A DNA stretch of 7,167 nucleotides. It comes from Candidatus Eiseniibacteriota bacterium. Its GTDB lineage: Bacteria > Joyebacterota > Joyebacteria > Joyebacterales > Joyebacteraceae. Position 1 is the stretch's first letter; each line of letters opens with the position of its first letter. The translations under genes were made by a program, and so were the position numbers. Under the pieces are notes generated by a model. It saw only the letters and a list, made by a program, of their open reading frames with translations, made no database searches and was not told the origin of the DNA. Positions 1 to 5,861 of this stretch are shown one piece after another. Location: assembly GCA_030610515.1 (NCBI GenBank), contig JAUWRQ010000046.1, forward strand, positions 1 through 7,167, written 5' to 3'.

Positions 1-1174
1 CAGTCACCTCGTCGGCTCGCGCCGGCACCGCGCGTTCGCGGTCCGCTTCCTCTCCCGCTCTCTCCTGCTCCGACTCGAGCTCCCGTTCGCCGACGGGAGC
101 TCGCACGAGCGGCCTGTCGCGGAGCCCGCCGGGTCCGAAGAGGAGCCACGCGACCGACACTGCCACGACGGCAATCACGAGAACGGCGACGCGTGCCCCG
201 CGCCTTCTTTTCGGGCGCTCGGTTCGGGGGGCCACCAGGACGATCGGCTCGCCCTCCGGCAGGAAAGGCGACTCGTCGAGGAAGGCCGACTCCTCTGAGC
301 CGGCCGCGGGCACGGCCTGCGATTCCGGTTTCGTCGTGGTCGCAGGTTCGAGCTCGGAGCGAGGCTCTTCCAGAGGCAGCTCCGCCCGCGTCGTCTCGAC
401 GTCCTCGGGGGGCGCATCACCTGGGTGCATGAGGGCGCTCACAACGACGGGAGCGTCCTGCGCGGGAACCGCGTCGACCGCCGGCTCCGGGCGAGTGAGA
501 AGCACCAACGCGGGGCGCTCGACACCGGAGGCGGCCGCGTCCGTGGCCGTCGTGCACAGCGCGTCGGGGTCATCGCCCACCAACACGACGTGATCCACTG
601 CGGGAGCCACCCGCTCCAGATATGCGGTCGGCAGCACGAGCAGCGTCAGATCGGCCTCGAGAGCGCGAATGAACTCCGTGAGCCTCTCAGGCTCCAGAGC
701 TCTCGAGAGCGACAGAGGATGCGAGCCTGCCGTCACGACGCGAACGCCCCGCGCGAGTGTCCGGCGCGCCAGGCCGGACGCGGACACGCCGAACAGGACG
801 CCGTCCACGAGCCCTTCCTCGCCGTCCTTCCGCAGAGGCTTGTCCATCACGGGTGTCTCGAGACTACCGTCGATGACGACGGTGGAGCGTCCCCTGTCAC
901 CCGACCACGAGGCATAATCACACGCTCTCGCGGCGGCCTGCCGTGGGTCATCGGACAGGATGGCCACAACGCCTCCCGGTCCGGGCGACGCCACGTCCTC
1001 GAGCCGGGTCGTCCACGTCGACCCCGGGTCCTCCACAAGAGGTCTCACGACCGCCATGCGGGGAAGCTCGCCGGTCAGCTCCACGACGACGGCCCCGGCG
1101 ATGAGCCCGGAATCCCGCGCGTCCACGAGCTCGCTGGGAGGGGCTTCGCCGGACAGCTTCAGGAGATCGCTCAT
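1..1174 (-). CDS. Membrane-anchored protein with a degenerate BY-kinase/MinD-like P-loop domain (partial, 3' end outside window)
   Basis: The reading frame is open from ATG at 1174 to the window edge, giving 391 codons without a stop. The start overlaps the selA stop as ATGA, with GGAG 8 bases upstream inside selA, so coupled translation is likely. Residues about 68-203 follow the order of a bacterial tyrosine kinase/MinD-type ATPase. There is a first strand (GGVVAILSDDP, about 67-77), then STVVIDGSLETP (97-108) where the family has the 'LLIDADLRRP' Walker A' strand, EEGLVDGVLFG (119-129) matching 'xxGLSDVLxG', VVTAGSHP (146-153) matching 'LPAGxxPPNP', and DHVVLVGDD (194-202) matching 'DGVVLVVR'. 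The glycine-rich GKS/GKT Walker A expected near 72-80 is absent, so catalysis is unlikely. An acidic, proline-rich linker (about 255-320), a basic stretch RPKRRRGAR and one hydrophobic helix (about 329-346) follow, then a Glu/Arg-rich segment that should lie outside the membrane. The missing C-terminus might carry a SPOR or similar domain, which is a guess. Open frame: firm. Fold: inferred from motif order. Confidence 0.85.
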   Translation of the reverse strand, partial: MSDLLKLSGEAPPSELVDARDSGLIAGAVVVELTGELPRMAVVRPLVEDPGSTWTTRLEDVASPGPGGVVAILSDDPRQAAARACDYASWSGDRGRSTVVIDGSLETPVMDKPLRKDGEEGLVDGVLFGVSASGLARRTLARGVRVVTAGSHPLSLSRALEPERLTEFIRALEADLTLLVLPTAYLERVAPAVDHVVLVGDDPDALCTTATDAAASGVERPALVLLTRPEPAVDAVPAQDAPVVVSALMHPGDAPPEDVETTRAELPLEEPRSELEPATTTKPESQAVPAAGSEESAFLDESPFLPEGEPIVLVAPRTERPKRRRGARVAVLVIAVVAVSVAWLLFGPGGLRDRPLVRAPVGERELESEQERAGEEADRERAVPARADEVT

Positions 1175-2583
1175 CTGTCACTCTCCAGGGCCGCGCTCAC
1201 GGCCGACAGGAGAAGGACGTCCTCGTCCGGTCGCACGGTCCGCATGTCGAGTATCACGCGCTCCTCTGCGGTCCTCGCGATGACTGGGGGCGTCCCTGCG
1301 CGAAGCCTCTCCGCGAGAGCCTCCGCGCTCTGTGACGCGGGCTCGAGGGCGATGCCCACGCTCGGGACGGCGCGTTCGGGCGCCGCCCCTCCGCCGACCT
1401 TCGAAACCGTGTCGATGACCTCGAACACACACCGCTCTCCGGAGCGCTTCGTGAGATCTGCGTGGAGAAGGTGCGCCCGCTCCCGGAGGGAATCGGTGCT
1501 TCCCACGAGAGCACGAAGGACGGGTATCTCGCTCTCGGCGGTTCCGTTCATGTAGTGCTCGAGTGTAGCGGAGAGGGCCGCGAGCGTCAGCTTGCCCGGA
1601 CGGACCGCTCTCATCAGAGGATTCGCGCGCATCGAGGCGATGACGCCCCGTTTCCCGAGCGCGATCCCGGCCTGAGGTCCTCCCAGGATCTTGTCCCCGC
1701 TCGCTGTGACCACGGACGCGCCGGCGGCGACGCTCTCGGACAGCGTCATCTCGCCTGAGAGGCCCAGGGATTCCGGATCCGAGAGGATCCCGCTTCCCAG
1801 ATCGTGGATGAGGGGCAGCCCTCTCCGCTCACATATCGTTGCCAGCTCTCGCAGCTGCACGCGTTCGACGAACCCGACGATGCTGTAGTTGCTCCAGTGC
1901 GCCGCCATGAGGGCGGCGGTGCGATTCGTGATCGCCCTTTCGTAGTCCGAGAGATGTGTCCTGTTGGTGGAGCCGACCGCGAGCATCCGCGCGCCGCTTC
2001 TCTCGAAGACGTCTGGGAGTCGGAATGAACCCCCTATCTCTATGAGTTCGCTGCGCGAGATGACTACCTCGCGGCCGAGGGCAAGTGTGTTGAGGGCCAG
2101 GAGAACCGCGGCCGCGTTGTTGTTGGTGACGAGCGCGTCCTCGGCCCCGGTGAGCTCGCAGAGGGCCTCCCTTACGTACTCGTCGCGGTGGCCTCTCGCC
2201 CCGCGGAGCACGTCGAACTCGAGATTGGAGTATCCGCGTGCCGTTTCGGTGATGCACGCCAAAGCGCCCTCCGATAAGGGAGCTCTTCCGAGGTTCGTGT
2301 GCACGATGATCCCCGTGGCGTTGACGACGGGAAGAAGCGCCTCTCTTGAGAGCCTGCCGACCTCGCGCGCGGACGCCGAGAGCACACGCGACCGTACGGT
2401 CTCGGCCTCCACGGGACGGGCGTGCGCCTCGTCCAGCAGGGCCCTTCGGGCACCCTCGACGGCTCTGCGCACCGCCCGGACGACCAGCGGCCTCGGCAAC
2501 CGGTGGAGCAGACCGGATTCCGCTAGATGACGGACGATCGCGTCTATGGAGGGAATGCCCTTGAGGGTGTCGTGCTCGCTCAT
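1171..2583 (-). CDS. selA: L-seryl-tRNA(Sec) selenium transferase SelA
   Basis: This is a PLP-dependent enzyme that converts seryl-tRNA(Sec) to selenocysteinyl-tRNA(Sec) using selenophosphate; it acts in the cytoplasm as a large ring-shaped homo-oligomer. The 470-residue product has the normal family length. Visible signatures are an N-terminal tRNA-binding segment starting 'LKGIPSIDAIVRHL' (7-20), NATGIIVHTNLGRAPL (88-103), TNNNAAAVLLAL (153-164), SRSELIEIGGSFRLPDV (176-192), DLGSG (261-265), and SGDKILGGPQAG (295-306), in which K298 is the PLP-binding lysine. ERVILDMRTV lies near the C-terminus (441-450). The ATG at 2583 places the conserved 'PSID' at the expected distance, but the Shine-Dalgarno is poor (AGAGG only 2 bases from ATG). 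The next gene overlaps its stop by 4 bases. That partner is not selB, the usual neighbour. No selB, selD, tRNA-Sec or selenoprotein is seen in the window. Identification is very secure. Confidence 0.97.
   Translation of the reverse strand: MSEHDTLKGIPSIDAIVRHLAESGLLHRLPRPLVVRAVRRAVEGARRALLDEAHARPVEAETVRSRVLSASAREVGRLSREALLPVVNATGIIVHTNLGRAPLSEGALACITETARGYSNLEFDVLRGARGHRDEYVREALCELTGAEDALVTNNNAAAVLLALNTLALGREVVISRSELIEIGGSFRLPDVFERSGARMLAVGSTNRTHLSDYERAITNRTAALMAAHWSNYSIVGFVERVQLRELATICERRGLPLIHDLGSGILSDPESLGLSGEMTLSESVAAGASVVTASGDKILGGPQAGIALGKRGVIASMRANPLMRAVRPGKLTLAALSATLEHYMNGTAESEIPVLRALVGSTDSLRERAHLLHADLTKRSGERCVFEVIDTVSKVGGGAAPERAVPSVGIALEPASQSAEALAERLRAGTPPVIARTAEERVILDMRTVRPDEDVLLLSAVSAALESDR
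1183..1186 (-). promoter_or_regulatory. Ribosome binding site inside selA for the overlapping downstream gene
   Basis: GGAG (CTCC on the plus strand) lies 8 bases before the ATG at 1174, within the last codons of selA. Together with the ATGA stop/start overlap it supports the chosen start of the downstream gene and translational coupling to selA. Confidence 0.7.
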
Positions 2584-2645
2584 GGCCTCTGGTGAACTGC
2601 CGACGCCGGGCCCAGGGGCACCGCCGGCGGCCGGGATGGTGGGAC

Positions 2646-2668
2646 CGGAGCTCCTCGCGGGAGCTCCG
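2646..2668 (-). promoter_or_regulatory. Leader hairpin upstream of selA
   Basis: This is a perfect 9-base-pair inverted repeat, CGGAGCTCC / GGAGCTCCG, around a 5-base loop. It lies 63-85 bases before the selA start and just downstream of the predicted transcription start near 2680, so it would form at the 5' end of the selA mRNA. It could be a leader control element, a protein operator or an mRNA stabiliser. In E. coli the selAB leader carries a SECIS-like hairpin bound by SelB; a similar role here is only a hypothesis. Confidence 0.5.
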
Positions 2669-2686
2669 CCTGTGAGTGACCGCGTC

Positions 2687-2716
2687 AGGATATCGCGCGC
2701 CGCGACGGGGGGTCAA
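2687..2716 (-). promoter_or_regulatory. Sigma-70-type promoter candidate for selA
   Basis: On the minus strand, TTGACC (2716-2711) fits a -35 box in five of six positions, and TATCCT (2692-2687) fits a -10 box in four of six, with an 18-base spacer. The transcription start would be near 2680, giving a leader of about 97 bases that contains the 9-base-pair hairpin. The GC-rich background makes such an AT-containing pair less likely by chance, but it remains a visual match. Confidence 0.45.
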
Positions 2717-2893
2717 GGCCTTTGCGGAGAGTCTGACGGCCGGCGACGACGGTCCCACACGCGCTCTCACCGCAATCGCCGCCACGCCTGGGACGCGATC
2801 TGCGCGCTTTCCTTGCGCGGCCCCTGCGCGGGAGCGATTCCGTCCCCGCCCGACCGGAGCCTCCGGCTGCCGTGCGGGCCGGACGGACATTGG

Positions 2894-2932
2894 TCGGCTG
2901 GACCCGCAGGGCCCTCTCTGCGGCGCAGCCGA
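2894..2932. repeat. Two-part inverted repeat upstream of the sigma-54 promoter (possible enhancer site)
   Basis: The outer arms are TCGGCTG (2894-2900) and CAGCCGA (2926-2932), perfectly complementary. The inner arms are CCGCAG (2904-2909) and CTGCGG (2918-2923), also perfect, around 8 central bases. The centre (about 2913) is roughly 99 bases before the expected sigma-54 start near 3012, a typical distance for an enhancer-binding activator. As RNA it could also form a hairpin, but no gene reads into it from the left. Confidence 0.5.
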
Positions 2933-2984
2933 ACACGTCTAACGGACGACCTGTTCAGCGGTTACGGAATCGGGTGCACACGGC

Positions 2985-3000
2985 TGGCACGCCGCTTGCA
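2985..3000 (+). promoter_or_regulatory. Sigma-54 (RpoN) -24/-12 promoter
   Basis: TGGCAC, five bases, then TTGCA exactly matches the sigma-54 consensus TGGCAC-N5-TTGC(A/T), with the invariant GG and GC pairs correctly spaced. It is also preceded by C, as in the extended consensus. It points toward the secreted-protein gene at 3172, with a start expected near 3012 and a leader of about 160 bases. Transcription would need an AAA+ enhancer-binding activator, which is not encoded in the window. Confidence 0.8.
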
Positions 3001-3020
3001 CGATTCCGTGACGGGACGTT

Positions 3021-3032
3021 GCGCCGCGGCGC
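3021..3032. repeat. 12-base perfect palindrome just after the predicted sigma-54 start
   Basis: GCGCCGCGGCGC is self-complementary over all 12 bases and lies about 10-20 bases into the predicted leader. It could be an operator or simply a product of GC-rich sequence. Confidence 0.35.
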
Positions 3033-3050
3033 TGCGGCGTGGCCGCTCGA

Positions 3051-3104
3051 GGCGAGCCTCCAACACAGGAGAACGCGGTCAGAGGGCGGCCCGCGAGGCT
3101 CGCC
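3051..3104 (+). promoter_or_regulatory. Structured 5' leader of the secreted-protein gene
   Basis: GGCGAGCCTC (3051-3060) and GAGGCTCGCC (3095-3104) are perfectly complementary over 10 bases with 34 bases between them. A further 4-base-pair stem, GCGG (3075-3078) with CCGC (3091-3094), nests directly against the right arm. The element lies between the predicted sigma-54 start and the ribosome binding site at 3156-3163, so it would be part of the mRNA leader. I recognise no known riboswitch class. Confidence 0.45.
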
Positions 3105-3155
3105 GAACCAGGCACTCCGACCGCCGACGCAGACCAGGGAGACGATTGCCCCCCA

Positions 3156-3163
3156 GGGAGGAG
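3156..3163 (+). promoter_or_regulatory. Strong ribosome binding site fixing the start at 3172
   Basis: GGGAGGAG, with AGGAG 8 bases before the ATG at 3172, is a near-ideal Shine-Dalgarno. It decides the start because the same frame stays open for 300 bases upstream. Confidence 0.85.
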
Positions 3164-3171
3164 AAGGGAGA

Positions 3172-4398
3172 ATGTGGGATAGACTGCTAGCGATTGTTCT
3201 TCTCGTTGTGCTGATACCGGTCTCGATCACGGCCAGATCCTCGGGAGCCGAGGATGCGGTGCCGGGCCATCACGTGCGCAGGGACAGCGGTGAGAGAAGT
3301 CCGGTGATCATCTTCTTCGACGACATGGAGGACGGAGAAGGCGATTGGACCCACGTCGATAACACGGCGCTCGCGGTTCCGAAGTTCCATCTGGACACCT
3401 ACTACTCGTATGAGCGCGGCAACTCGTGGTGGTGCGGAGAGCAGAACGGGCATTTCGCCGGTGGCGACGGGTACGGGAACGACTGGGATCAGATCCTCGA
3501 CCTTCCCCCGCTCGACATCTCCTCGGCCGTCTATCCGATCCTCGAGATCGCGTTCAGGTGCGACACGGAGGACTCGTACGATCTCGTCTACGTTCAGGCG
3601 GAGAGCGCAGGCGCGTACGTCGATCTCAACAGAGGCTTCAGCGGTGTCCACGCCTGGAACGCGTTCTCCGGCTACTCGGTAGGGCCCTCGACGTACGACG
3701 ACCCGCTCAGAGCGCGATTCCGGTTCGTCTCGGACGTGGGTTTCTCGGACGAGGATGGGGGCTACGATTCGGACGGCGGCGCCTTCCACGTGGACGACAT
3801 CCGCGTCTACGACTACTACGACGGTTCCACGCTCTTCCTCGAGGACTGCGAGACCGGTGGCCTGTGCACCGCCTCGGTCCCAGCGGCCGCCGGCGACTGG
3901 TGGCACGTGGTCAGTCGGAAGTGCATATCGTACTCGGGCACGAACGCGTGGTGGTGCGGAGACGACGGCGACACGAGCCTCGTGCCGGGTGGTCTCGACA
4001 ACTCGCTCACGTCACCGCCGATCGACGTGAGCGGATCGCTGGAGTGCACGCTACGGTTCCTGGTCAACGCGCAGGTTCCGATGGACGACGACGACTTCTG
4101 GGTTGAGCAGGTCACGACGGACAACGGAGCCAACTGGTACACGACCGGCGTTTGGTGGGGCGATTTCGGTCAGTGCCGGACGTGGGGGGCCCACGGCATC
4201 AACGGTGTCGATCTCTCCCCGTATTTGCCCGGCACGATGTTCCGGTTCCGCCTGACGATGCGCACCACCTCTAACGGATGCGGCCCGTCGGCCACCGGAG
4301 GCGCGGGAGTCGGCCTGGATGACATCTGGTTGGAGGATTGGACCGGGTCCGCCATTCAGCACACTTCGTGGGGAGCGATCAAGGCGATGTACAGGTAG
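3172..4398 (+). CDS. Secreted protein with two tandem jelly-roll-like modules, function unknown
   Basis: The 408-residue product begins with a signal peptide: MWDR, a hydrophobic core at about 5-19, and probable cleavage around 20-27. The mature part is two copies of one module. Copy 1 (about 48-214) runs FFDDMEDGEGDW, NSWWCG (84-89), LPPLDISS, DDIRVYD. Copy 2 (about 221-389) runs LFLEDCE, GDWWHV, NAWWCG (258-263), SPPIDVSG, DDIWLED. The WWCG motifs are 174 residues apart and other landmarks keep that spacing. The layout recalls the MAM/jelly-roll-like modules seen beside secreted peptidases, where an 'NSWW' motif is common, but no catalytic domain is present. It is rich in Asp, Trp and Tyr and has nine cysteines, consistent with an extracellular, perhaps calcium- or glycan-binding protein. 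There is no C-terminal sorting domain or anchor. The start is set by a strong AGGAG, and the upstream sigma-54 promoter suggests conditional expression. Specific ligand unknown. Confidence 0.9.
   Translation: MWDRLLAIVLLVVLIPVSITARSSGAEDAVPGHHVRRDSGERSPVIIFFDDMEDGEGDWTHVDNTALAVPKFHLDTYYSYERGNSWWCGEQNGHFAGGDGYGNDWDQILDLPPLDISSAVYPILEIAFRCDTEDSYDLVYVQAESAGAYVDLNRGFSGVHAWNAFSGYSVGPSTYDDPLRARFRFVSDVGFSDEDGGYDSDGGAFHVDDIRVYDYYDGSTLFLEDCETGGLCTASVPAAAGDWWHVVSRKCISYSGTNAWWCGDDGDTSLVPGGLDNSLTSPPIDVSGSLECTLRFLVNAQVPMDDDDFWVEQVTTDNGANWYTTGVWWGDFGQCRTWGAHGINGVDLSPYLPGTMFRFRLTMRTTSNGCGPSATGGAGVGLDDIWLEDWTGSAIQHTSWGAIKAMYR
3313..3813 (+). repeat. Tandem protein module, copy 1
   Basis: First copy (residues about 48-214) of the duplicated module, from FFDDMED to DDIRVYD. 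Its NSWWCG codons at 3421-3440 match those of copy 2 in 19 of 20 bases. Confidence 0.75.
3832..4338 (+). repeat. Tandem protein module, copy 2
   Basis: Second copy (residues about 221-389), from LFLEDCE to DDIWLED. NAWWCG is encoded from 3943, exactly 522 bases after the equivalent point in copy 1. Outside the motifs the two copies have diverged strongly. Confidence 0.75.
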
Positions 4399-4440
4399 CC
4401 TGCGGCGCCGGTGTTCGCAACGCGCGGTGTCGCGCTTGGG

Positions 4441-4491
4441 AATCACCCAAGAGCGAGGGGGACGGCAGAAGGCCGTCCCCCTCGTGTGATT
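4441..4491. terminator. Bidirectional hairpin between convergent genes, terminator-like
   Basis: GAGGGGGACGGC (4455-4466) pairs perfectly with GCCGTCCCCCTC (4472-4483) across a 5-base loop, and C4454-G4484 extends the stem to 13 pairs. AATCAC (4441-4446) and GTGATT (4486-4491) add an outer 6-pair stem with a bulge. It sits 56 bases after the secreted-protein stop and about 37 bases after the transporter stop on the other strand, where a shared terminator is expected. Neither side has a clear T-run, so it may act as a 3' stability stem or with Rho. Confidence 0.7.
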
Positions 4492-4520
4492 CGGACCCCG
4501 AAGAGAGCGGGCTCACGATC

Positions 4521-5834
4521 CTAGAGGTAGCGAAGCAATATGTAGACTGTCGCCAGGCCGAGACAGATCGCCGTTAGAGGGACTCCGGTTCTCGCGTAGT
4601 GGGCGAACGACAGAGGCTCCCGTTCCTTGGCGGACATCCCGGCCACGGTCATGTTCGCCGCCGCCCCCACGAGCGTCGCGTTGCCCCCGAGGCAGGCTCC
4701 GGCGGCCAGGGCCCACCAAAAGGCCGGCGCGACGTCGACGGCGCCTTCAGCAGCGAGCCGGTTCACGAGGATCTGCACGAGCGGGATGAGCACCGTGACC
4801 GTTGGAACCGCCGAGAGGAATGCGGCCGCTATCGCGGTGCCCCACAGCAGAAGAACGACCAGGAACGCCGGATTCCGCGAGACGGAGAGAAGGCCGTCCG
4901 CAAGGAACCCGACCACTCCCACCTTCTCGAGAGCTCCCACGAGGACGAAGAGACCGATGAAGAAGAAGAGAATGCCCCACTCGACCTCCAGGAGGGCTTT
5001 CTCCGGCTCCACCCTGGTGATGACGAGCAGAAGCGCCGCCCCCGCCAGCGCCACCGTTGCAGGTTCGAGCCCGAGCTCGTGATGGAACATGAACCCCACC
5101 AGCACAAGCCCCATCGTGAACAGGGACCGCTTCAGGAGCCCGCGGTCGCGAATCGCCTCTGACGCGCGCATCGACGCCAACGTCTTGGCCTTTTCCGCAG
5201 ACGGTGGGGTGAAGAACTCGCGCGATCCTGACAGGCGAAGGTACAAGAGTCTTGCTCCGAGGCAGACGACGGCGAGAGGACCAAGATTGACGATGAAGTC
5301 CAGGAACGACAGCCCTCCCCCGCCTGCGGGCAGGACCGCGCGGCTCCCGACCAGGATGTTCGGAGGATCACCGATCAGTGTGGCCATCCCACCGACGTTG
5401 GCCATGACGATCTCCATGACCAGGAACGGCAACGAGCTCTTGCCGAGGAGATCGGAAACCAGGTAGACGACAGGAACGATCATGAGAACGGTGGTCACGT
5501 TGTCGATGAACGCCGAAGAGACTGCCGTGATGATCCCGAATCCCGCGAATATGAAGAAGATCCGTCCGCGCCCGACGCCCGCGACGCGCAGAGCAAGGTA
5601 GCGGAAGATGCCCGTCCTCTTCAGTATCGCTACCATCACCATCATGCCGACGAGGAGGCCGAGCGTGTTCCAGTCGATGAACTCGACGGCCTCTTCCTGA
5701 GACACGGACAGCCCCGGCAGGAGCAGAACCGCGAGCGCTCCGGCCAGGGCTATCGTTGTGCGATGGAGCTTTTCGGTGACGATGAAGTAGTAGGTGACGA
5801 CGAAGAGCACCGCCACGGCGAGGACCGGATACAT
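4521..5834 (-). CDS. ArsB/NhaD-family (ion transporter superfamily) membrane permease
   Basis: The 437-residue polytopic inner-membrane protein is hydrophobic throughout, with about 10-12 helices and a charged central loop (about 203-236), the usual size for the family. The first half carries the signature SAFIDNVTTVLMIVPV (107-122) and GGMATLIGDPPNILVGS (148-164), typical of ArsB/NhaD and P-protein-like permeases. The second half carries the paired repeat CLGGNATLVGAAAN (381-394). The partner motif, usually SAxxDNIP, reads AAFLSAVPTVTVLIPL (337-352), so its Asp-Asn is replaced by Ser-Ala. Substrate cannot be read from sequence: sodium/proton exchange, arsenite or an organic anion are all possible in this superfamily. 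ATG at 5834 follows AGGAAGGGG at 5853-5845, 10 bases upstream. It lies 27 bases downstream of the lipoprotein gene, so co-transcription is likely; the hairpin at 4441-4491 follows. Confidence 0.93.
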   Translation of the reverse strand: MYPVLAVAVLFVVTYYFIVTEKLHRTTIALAGALAVLLLPGLSVSQEEAVEFIDWNTLGLLVGMMVMVAILKRTGIFRYLALRVAGVGRGRIFFIFAGFGIITAVSSAFIDNVTTVLMIVPVVYLVSDLLGKSSLPFLVMEIVMANVGGMATLIGDPPNILVGSRAVLPAGGGGLSFLDFIVNLGPLAVVCLGARLLYLRLSGSREFFTPPSAEKAKTLASMRASEAIRDRGLLKRSLFTMGLVLVGFMFHHELGLEPATVALAGAALLLVITRVEPEKALLEVEWGILFFFIGLFVLVGALEKVGVVGFLADGLLSVSRNPAFLVVLLLWGTAIAAAFLSAVPTVTVLIPLVQILVNRLAAEGAVDVAPAFWWALAAGACLGGNATLVGAAANMTVAGMSAKEREPLSFAHYARTGVPLTAICLGLATVYILLRYL

Positions 5835-5861
5835 GACCCGCGAACCCCTTCCTGCCAGGAG

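Larger units (their letters stand above)
2584..3171. other. Divergent intergenic control region, no gene seen
   Basis: These 588 bases separate selA (minus) from the secreted-protein gene (plus). Open frames here have arginine/proline/alanine-rich, low-complexity translations, lack convincing ribosome sites and show no family resemblance, so I call no gene. I looked for a tRNA, in particular tRNA-Sec, and found no T-loop-like GTTCRANNC or acceptor pairing on either strand. What it holds is regulatory: a sigma-70-like promoter and leader hairpin facing selA, and a sigma-54 promoter, upstream dyad and structured leader facing the secreted-protein gene. These are listed separately. Confidence 0.75.

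Noticed and set aside
425..1555. Long plus-strand open frame of 376 codons
   Set aside because: It lies antisense to the pseudo-ATPase gene and selA, has an Arg/His-rich composition with no family resemblance, and is explained by codon bias in GC-rich DNA.
2801..2830. Three TGCGCG hexamers at 2801, 2814 and 2825
   Set aside because: The spacing is near one helical turn, but such hexamers are frequent in GC-rich DNA and the spacing is uneven (13 and 11), so chance is the simplest explanation.
1829..2890. 353-codon minus-strand frame overlapping selA in another phase
   Set aside because: The translation is Arg/Pro/Gly-rich shadow sequence, while the overlapping phase encodes an unmistakable SelA.
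2676..2942. Small frames of 80-90 codons in the divergent spacer on both strands
   Set aside because: They have GTG or unsupported starts, no ribosome sites, low-complexity Arg/Ala/Pro translations, and overlap the regulatory elements.
2872..3171. Extension of the secreted protein by 100 residues at its N-terminus
   Set aside because: The added sequence is Arg-rich and would bury the signal peptide. The strong AGGAG and the signal peptide both fix the start at 3172, and the extension overlaps the sigma-54 promoter.
2584..3171. tRNA-Sec gene next to selA
   Set aside because: No T-loop consensus, acceptor pairing or long variable arm could be found on either strand by eye.
3187..3906. 239-codon minus-strand frame opposite the secreted protein
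   Set aside because: It is a Val/Arg/Glu-rich mirror of the Asp- and Tyr-rich real gene and has no plausible family.
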